NCBI RefSeq assembly: GCF_021432085.1
Contig: NZ_CP090366.1
Coordinates: 62,001 to 126,000 of the forward strand
Direction: 5' to 3'
Source of the DNA: Stutzerimonas kunmingensis
GTDB lineage: Bacteria > Pseudomonadota > Gammaproteobacteria > Pseudomonadales > Pseudomonadaceae
Length of the DNA stretch: 64,000 nt
Of the stretch, positions 59,569 to 64,000 are shown in pieces; positions within the stretch are counted from its first letter, which is position 1; every line of letters starts with the position of its first letter. The notes beneath the pieces were generated by a model. It made no database searches. It saw only the letters and a list, made by a program, of their open reading frames with translations, and was not told where the DNA came from. The translations under genes and the position numbers were made by a program.

Positions 59569-60576
59569 TTAATGGGCCTGGCTGCCGAGAGTGACCAGGC
59601 CGTCGGCGCATTCGCGTCCGAGCCAGCTGGTCCAGCCGAGGCGGCAGTTGTTGTCGGCGCCGATGCGCAGTTCACGGATCTCGTCCGGGCGAAGCTCCAG
59701 GCGCAGGTCGTAATCCAGCGGATCGCGCAGGGTGAAGCGCACCAGCGCACAGAGCGGCTGGTAGCCGCTGCCGATGGGCAGGAATTCGTGGAAGCGATTC
59801 CAGTCCAGCTGGCGGATATGGATGCGGAACTTGCCGCCGCGGTCGCGGACCCGCTCGCCGAGCACCAGGCTCTCGCCCAGCTGGCTGTTGGCCTGGCTGA
59901 GGCGGTTGCGTTGTTCGCCGAGGATTTCCACCTGGCGCTCCAGGCATTGTTCGATGTTCAGCTCGGCGTGCTTGAAGTAGTAGCGCAGCACCGATTCGAT
60001 CAATGCCGCCGAGTGCGCGCGCAGGCTGAGCAGGCCGAGATAGGGCAGCAGGCGCTTCCAGTTCAGCTCCGGCGCGTTGCGGATGGCCTCGCCGCTGAGT
60101 CCGACCAGAGCGAACAGCTGCTCCGAGAAAGGGTCATGGGCGCCGCTGGTGAAGCGGGCCCGGTAGCGGTATTTCTGCCAGATCGGCAACAGCAGGCGCT
60201 GCAGGCGGTTGTTGAACAGGTCGAGAAAGTCGCGGGTCGGGTTACCGTCCTCGCTGTCGCCAAGTGCCTGTTCACCGTAGAAGGCCGGTAGCGGCGAGCC
60301 GGCGCCGAACAGGCTGACCAGGTTGATGCGCAGGCGCGCGCGCCACTCGCCGTGCTCCTGGAAGAACTGCACCTGCTCGATATCACTGCCGGGAAAGCCC
60401 AGGCTCGGGTTGGCCTGGAACTCCAGGCGCTCGTAGAGCGACTCTTCGTCCAGGCCAGGGTTGAGCTGGCGCAGGCGATCGAGCACCAGCAGCACGCCCT
60501 GGAACAGGCTGTACTCGCGGATGCCGCGGTTGAGCGGTCTCAGAGCAGCGGTTGCTGACCCATGCGCGGCGTCCAT
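59569..60576 (-). CDS. tssG: T6SS baseplate subunit TssG
   Basis: TssG (335 aa) joins TssF, TssE and TssK in the baseplate wedge. Blocks include SLGFPGSDIEQVQFFQE, NLVSLFGAGSPLPAFYGEQAL and FNNRLQRLLLPIWQKYRY. It starts 37 nt inside tssF, typical for this gene pair. Confidence 0.96.
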   Translation of the reverse strand: MDAAHGSATAALRPLNRGIREYSLFQGVLLVLDRLRQLNPGLDEESLYERLEFQANPSLGFPGSDIEQVQFFQEHGEWRARLRINLVSLFGAGSPLPAFYGEQALGDSEDGNPTRDFLDLFNNRLQRLLLPIWQKYRYRARFTSGAHDPFSEQLFALVGLSGEAIRNAPELNWKRLLPYLGLLSLRAHSAALIESVLRYYFKHAELNIEQCLERQVEILGEQRNRLSQANSQLGESLVLGERVRDRGGKFRIHIRQLDWNRFHEFLPIGSGYQPLCALVRFTLRDPLDYDLRLELRPDEIRELRIGADNNCRLGWTSWLGRECADGLVTLGSQAH

Positions 60577-62330
60577 TGGTACACCTCTCCCTGTGTGCTC
60601 TGCACGCGCAGCTCGTGATACGAGTTGAGGCTGGCGTAGAGGGCGAAGAATTCGTTGAGCACCGAGGCGAAGAGGAACAGGTCGCCCTCACCGATGAAGC
60701 CGTCCTGGTTCATGGTCAGTTCGGTACGTACGCCGCGCACCGGCAGCCCGCGATGCAGGCGATCGACGTGCTGGTGGGCGATGTGAGTCAGGCCGCCGAG
60801 GCGCCGCCGGCTGACGTTCTCGGCGTGCTTGTCGTAATAGCGCGGCAGGTCGTAGGTCTCGAGGATCACCTTGAGCGCCTCGACGTTGGCCAGCGACAGG
60901 TAGTTCAGCGACATGTTGCTGATCAGCTTCCACAGATAGTCACGCTGCAGCGGCGGCGCGTAGCTCGGGGTGACCGCCGAGATGTTGCGGAAGCTGAGGA
61001 ATTCCGGCGTGTCTTCGCAGGGCTTGCAGATGTCGCCGAGCTTCAGCTGGCGCGGCAGGTTCTGGTTGGTACAGGTCAGCTCGATGGACAGCGTCTCGTG
61101 CTGGTCGAGGTTGCGCAGTCCGAAGCTGAGCCAGGTTTCCTGTCCTTCTCCGAGCAGCGAAGGTTGCTGGCGCACGCTGTAATGCGGCCGCGCCACCGGC
61201 ACATCGAAGCTGGCGTCGTGCTCGAAGGATTCGAACGGCACGTATTCCTCGTAGCCCATGCCGCCGGGTTTCCAGCCGGTCACCCGATCCACCGAGAACA
61301 CACCGCACTGCTGCGAATCGTACTCGGCGGGTAACAGCAGGTACTGGTCCTGCTTGCCGTCCAGGCGGATCGGGATGGCATCGTGCGGGAACAGGTTGAC
61401 CACCGGCGTGCAGTACAGGCACACGTTTTCCAGCGTCGGACGTATGCGCTGCACGCCGGCCTTGTGAATGTCGAAGCGCAGCTCCAGGCCGCGGGCCTGC
61501 TTGAGCAAATCCTCGGGGATGCGCTGGATGACCTCCAGACCCTTGAGGTCGACGAAGAGAAATTTGTCCGGGAAGGCGAAATATTCCTGCAGGTAGCGAT
61601 AGCCGCGGAATGTATTGAGCGGGTAGGGGATCAGCGCCTCATCCTCGGCGAATCCCACCGGCTCGACCTGCTTGGCGTTGAGCTGCAAGGGCGTCAGCGG
61701 CCGGCCATCGGAGCCGGTCAACGGTTTGCCCTGGTCGTCCAGCGGCACCAGCTCGATGCCACCCAAGTGGCGCAAAAGGCTGAGGTAGAGCAGTTGACTG
61801 ATGTAGGGCTCGCCCGCCAGGTGCAGGCGCAGATGACTGAGGCCGATCTCGCCGAGATGGCCATCGGCGCTCATCTGCAGGCGCAGGCTGAGCAGCGCAC
61901 CGGTGCCCTTGACCGAATACTCCAGCGCCTGCAGCGCCAGAGGCAGCACCTCGGTGGCGTAGGCGGTACGAAAGCAGCAGCTGACGCCCTGCACCGGATT
62001 GGATTCCACCGGCGTATTGCGCGGCACCGTCAGCGCCGGGCCGGGGCGCTTCAGCGGATCGAACTGCAGCATGCTGAACGCAGGCAGCGGGCGCATGTAA
62101 TTCGGCCACAGCAGATGCATCAGCGAGTGAGTCAGCTCCGGCAGCTCGTCATCGAGCTTCTGCCGCAGCCGCCCGGTGAGAAACGCGAAGCCTTCGAGCA
62201 GCCGCTCGACATCCGGATCGCGCCCGGCCTGCCCGAGGAACGGCGCCAGCGCCGGGCTGCGCTCGGCGAAACGCTTGCCCAGCTGGCGCAGGGCAGTGAG
62301 CTCGCTCTGGTAGTAATGGTTGAAAGACAT
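60540..62330 (-). CDS. tssF: T6SS baseplate subunit TssF
   Basis: TssF (596 aa) is the main wedge protein. The start MSFNHYYQSELTALRQLGKR and the blocks DPDVERLLEGFAFLTGRLRQ, LMHLLWPNYMRPLPAFSMLQ and VNLFPHDAIPIRLDGKQ are family-typical. The gene usually upstream, tssE, is absent here; a small lipoprotein gene lies 54 bases upstream instead. Confidence 0.97.
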   Translation of the reverse strand: MSFNHYYQSELTALRQLGKRFAERSPALAPFLGQAGRDPDVERLLEGFAFLTGRLRQKLDDELPELTHSLMHLLWPNYMRPLPAFSMLQFDPLKRPGPALTVPRNTPVESNPVQGVSCCFRTAYATEVLPLALQALEYSVKGTGALLSLRLQMSADGHLGEIGLSHLRLHLAGEPYISQLLYLSLLRHLGGIELVPLDDQGKPLTGSDGRPLTPLQLNAKQVEPVGFAEDEALIPYPLNTFRGYRYLQEYFAFPDKFLFVDLKGLEVIQRIPEDLLKQARGLELRFDIHKAGVQRIRPTLENVCLYCTPVVNLFPHDAIPIRLDGKQDQYLLLPAEYDSQQCGVFSVDRVTGWKPGGMGYEEYVPFESFEHDASFDVPVARPHYSVRQQPSLLGEGQETWLSFGLRNLDQHETLSIELTCTNQNLPRQLKLGDICKPCEDTPEFLSFRNISAVTPSYAPPLQRDYLWKLISNMSLNYLSLANVEALKVILETYDLPRYYDKHAENVSRRRLGGLTHIAHQHVDRLHRGLPVRGVRTELTMNQDGFIGEGDLFLFASVLNEFFALYASLNSYHELRVQSTQGEVYQWTPRMGQQPLL

Positions 62331-62384
62331 GTCTAACGATTCATCCTTGTCGTTTCGTGTCCGGCGCGCTTGCGCGGCGGTCTC

Positions 62385-62747
62385 CTAGCGTCGGCGGTAG
62401 CATCCCGTGGAGGTGTCCATGTTCACGAGCAGACAGTTGCCGTGTGGCTTCAGCCTCATCTTGTCGAAGAAGGCCCTCGGCCCTCGTTCGCGCAATTCGA
62501 CTTGCCCGTCCACCATTACCCAGCGCCCTCGACCCTGGATGTCGAGGCTGCCGTAGTAGAGCACCGCCTCGAACGTGCCTTGCTCATGGAGCAGCAGCTG
62601 CGAGCCCATTTCCACCACGCCGACCAGTTCGTAGCGCCCGGCCAGTTCGCGCAGCGGCGGGGAAGTGTTGGTGCAGGCGGCCAATATCAGCGCGAGGGCC
62701 GCGAGCGCCAGGCGGGCGCAGCGTGAGGAGGGTTTACCACGAGCCAT
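62385..62747 (-). CDS. Small lipoprotein, possible immunity factor
   Basis: The 120-aa product has a lipobox (LALAALALILAAC) and a mature beta-rich domain (RYELVGVVEMGSQLLLHEQG; GSLDIQGRGRWVMVDGQVEL). No family is recognised. It overlaps the DUF2931 gene by 14 nt and follows the phospholipase-like effector, so periplasmic immunity or an accessory role is inferred. Confidence 0.65.
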   Translation of the reverse strand: MARGKPSSRCARLALAALALILAACTNTSPPLRELAGRYELVGVVEMGSQLLLHEQGTFEAVLYYGSLDIQGRGRWVMVDGQVELRERGPRAFFDKMRLKPHGNCLLVNMDTSTGCYRRR

Positions 62748-63369
62748 AGGGCACCCCGTGTTGCTCGATATAGGCCTTGGCTTTGTCCGAGAGTGGACGA
62801 TGTTCTCCGTTGGATTTCCCGCCGTACGGCCCGACCTTGCTGATGGCCGCTTCGAAGCGACCTATTTCGATGGATTGCAGGCAGGGTCCGCCTACCCAGG
62901 CCTTGGCGATGCCTCCAGGGGCCACGCCGATGGTTATAACCCTGCGATACATCCCTTCGACGACTCTTTTCTCGCCACGGCAGTAAGGAGCCTGAGGCTT
63001 GAGCATCTCCTCACGCACCCATTCGGGAACATTGATGCGCACGTTATAGGTCTGCGGTTCGACCAGTGATTGCCAGCGCACAAAAATGATCTCCGGTAGG
63101 TCGATGCCACGTAGGCCCTTCCCGGCGGTTCCGGCCGGATGCGATGGCCATCCGGTTACGACGCTTGCATAGGATGGCACGCCGCCACCGACTCTTTCGT
63201 AAGCCAGCCCACGGCGGTCGATTACATCCACGCTCTCCACCCAGACTTCCATATGGTCGGGTGCGATAACGCCTGCATACCAAGTGTCAAACGGCAGTCT
63301 GGGTTGGGCTTGGCTGCTCGCGCATCCACTGAGCAGGACGAATGCGCAGGCGAGAAAGAGACTCTTCAT
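62734..63369 (-). CDS. DUF2931 lipoprotein, probable immunity protein
   Basis: The 211-aa lipoprotein (lipobox LLSGC) matches DUF2931, with FDTWYAGVIAPDHMEVWVES, DLPEIIFVRWQSLVEPQTY and AKAWVGGPCLQS. DUF2931 genes are commonly found beside DUF2235 T6SS effectors. The start overlaps the effector stop by 4 nt. Confidence 0.8.
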   Translation of the reverse strand: MKSLFLACAFVLLSGCASSQAQPRLPFDTWYAGVIAPDHMEVWVESVDVIDRRGLAYERVGGGVPSYASVVTGWPSHPAGTAGKGLRGIDLPEIIFVRWQSLVEPQTYNVRINVPEWVREEMLKPQAPYCRGEKRVVEGMYRRVITIGVAPGGIAKAWVGGPCLQSIEIGRFEAAISKVGPYGGKSNGEHRPLSDKAKAYIEQHGVPYGSW

Positions 63370-64000
63370 TCGGGATAGCCTTGCTGTGGCTGGTTGTTGT
63401 AGATCAGACGGACGTTGGGTGCTGGCTTGCTGATAAGCAGACCGCCAGAGGGCTTCCAGTTCGCTGACAGGTGGATGTAGTTTCTCCGAAGCAAGCGTTC
63501 TTCATTTTTATCCAGGCCGTAACGGCCTCCTTTGGAAAAAGCCATCAGCTTATCGGCAATTTTCTGAAGCTCCTCGGGCAGTGCGGTTGCTCTTTCTCTT
63601 TCATCGATGAAGTCGAAAGGAACTCCTTGCTGCACTGCTAGTTCCCGCATCACACGCAAATACACCAGCGCCAACTCGCCGCGTATCTGACGGTCAATAG
63701 TTACCAGGCCTAATACCCAGTCCTCCGGTGGATGGTTGACGCCGCGGGGGTTGAGTTTGCGGATGCGGCGAACCTCTTTTTTAAGCTGATCTTCCGGTAG
63801 CCCGAGAGCCATCCACTTCTCGTATTGACGGCTGGTTTCACGCCAGGCGTGCGTGTTTTCAATAGACGTCCCAGCGGGCACCGTGGAGCTGACAGGACGA
63901 CTCAAGATCAGCTTTTCCCGGGCAATCGGAAGATAGCCACCACCGATATCCGAGTGCGCGCCGGGAAGGGCTATCTCCTGGTGATGCGGAGCCACGCTAT
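63366..64000 (-). CDS. DUF2235 phospholipase-type T6SS effector (partial)
   Basis: The 3' 211 codons are present; the 5' part lies beyond the window. The block ALPGAHSDIGGGYLPIA is the DUF2235/Tle signature with His and Asp of the alpha/beta-hydrolase. The catalytic serine motif GxSxG would be upstream and is not visible. The gene is less GC-rich than tss genes. Secretion is inferred from its place in the T6SS locus. Confidence 0.8.
   Translation of the reverse strand, partial: SVAPHHQEIALPGAHSDIGGGYLPIAREKLILSRPVSSTVPAGTSIENTHAWRETSRQYEKWMALGLPEDQLKKEVRRIRKLNPRGVNHPPEDWVLGLVTIDRQIRGELALVYLRVMRELAVQQGVPFDFIDERERATALPEELQKIADKLMAFSKGGRYGLDKNEERLLRRNYIHLSANWKPSGGLLISKPAPNVRLIYNNQPQQGYPE

Noticed and set aside
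56947..60291. A very long open frame (1114 codons) on the plus strand
   Set aside because: It is antisense to clpV and tssG, which have full motif support. Long antisense frames are expected in GC-rich coding DNA, and this one has no family features.

Overview
The window is high-GC, densely packed gammaproteobacterial DNA that reads as a Pseudomonas-group chromosome, and Stutzerimonas (the P. stutzeri group) is a reasonable guess. The main signs are the divergent trpI/trpBA arrangement, the PA0061/PA0062-type lipoproteins, biotin-independent malonate decarboxylase with MadLM, and a 14-gene phosphonate locus. No rRNA, tRNA, CRISPR array, insertion sequence or prophage was recognised. The genus is an inference from gene content only.

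Layout. 1-3.6 kb: a cupin fragment, trpBA and their divergent activator trpI. 3.9-11.6 kb: a DUF3060 protein, galE, and a tightly coupled operon of glycosyltransferase, UDP-galactopyranose mutase, GH-A-type glycosidase, ABC exporter and KTSC protein, which looks like a module that makes and exports a galactofuranose-containing glycan. 11.8-18.8 kb: dodecin, a cation/proton antiporter, an LLM flavin oxidoreductase, two paralogous lipoproteins, a lipoprotein aminopeptidase and a pair of ferritin-like proteins. 18.8-19.7 kb: a non-coding stretch made mostly of an inverted pair of ~240-bp repeats. 19.8-23.3 kb: a TAXI-type TRAP transporter (binding protein, fused permease, DUF1850 protein). 23.4-24.6 kb: small genes and a repeat-rich gap.

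24.7-35.3 kb (minus strand): a complete phnCDEFGHIJKLMNP locus for phosphonate uptake and C-P lyase degradation. It carries its own GntR/HutC regulator PhnF and two matching TCTAGA-centred palindromes, one before phnC and one inside the first codons of phnF. 35.5-43.9 kb (plus strand): a YdfG-like dehydrogenase and the malonate operon mdcABCDEGH-madLM. The likely regulator mdcR sits beyond a DadA-type FAD oxidoreductase that is preceded by a tandem glycine riboswitch.

46.7-50.4 kb: a sigma factor/NrsF anti-sigma pair diverges from a bufferin (copper-binding RiPP) operon: DUF2282 precursor, DUF692/MNIO enzyme, DUF2063 partner and DoxX membrane protein. Both directions have an exact TGTAACC-N16-CGAA promoter, so the sigma factor probably drives itself and the bufferin genes. 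In the sigma direction the -10 element falls inside the annotated start of the gene.

50.9-64 kb (minus strand): the end of a type VI secretion locus. In transcription order it holds a DUF2235 phospholipase-like effector (cut by the window edge), two small lipoproteins that may be its immunity proteins, tssF, tssG, clpV, a sigma-54 activator, vgrG, a DUF4123 adaptor, a LysM/glycine-zipper effector and an AT-rich two-helix membrane protein that is its probable immunity partner.
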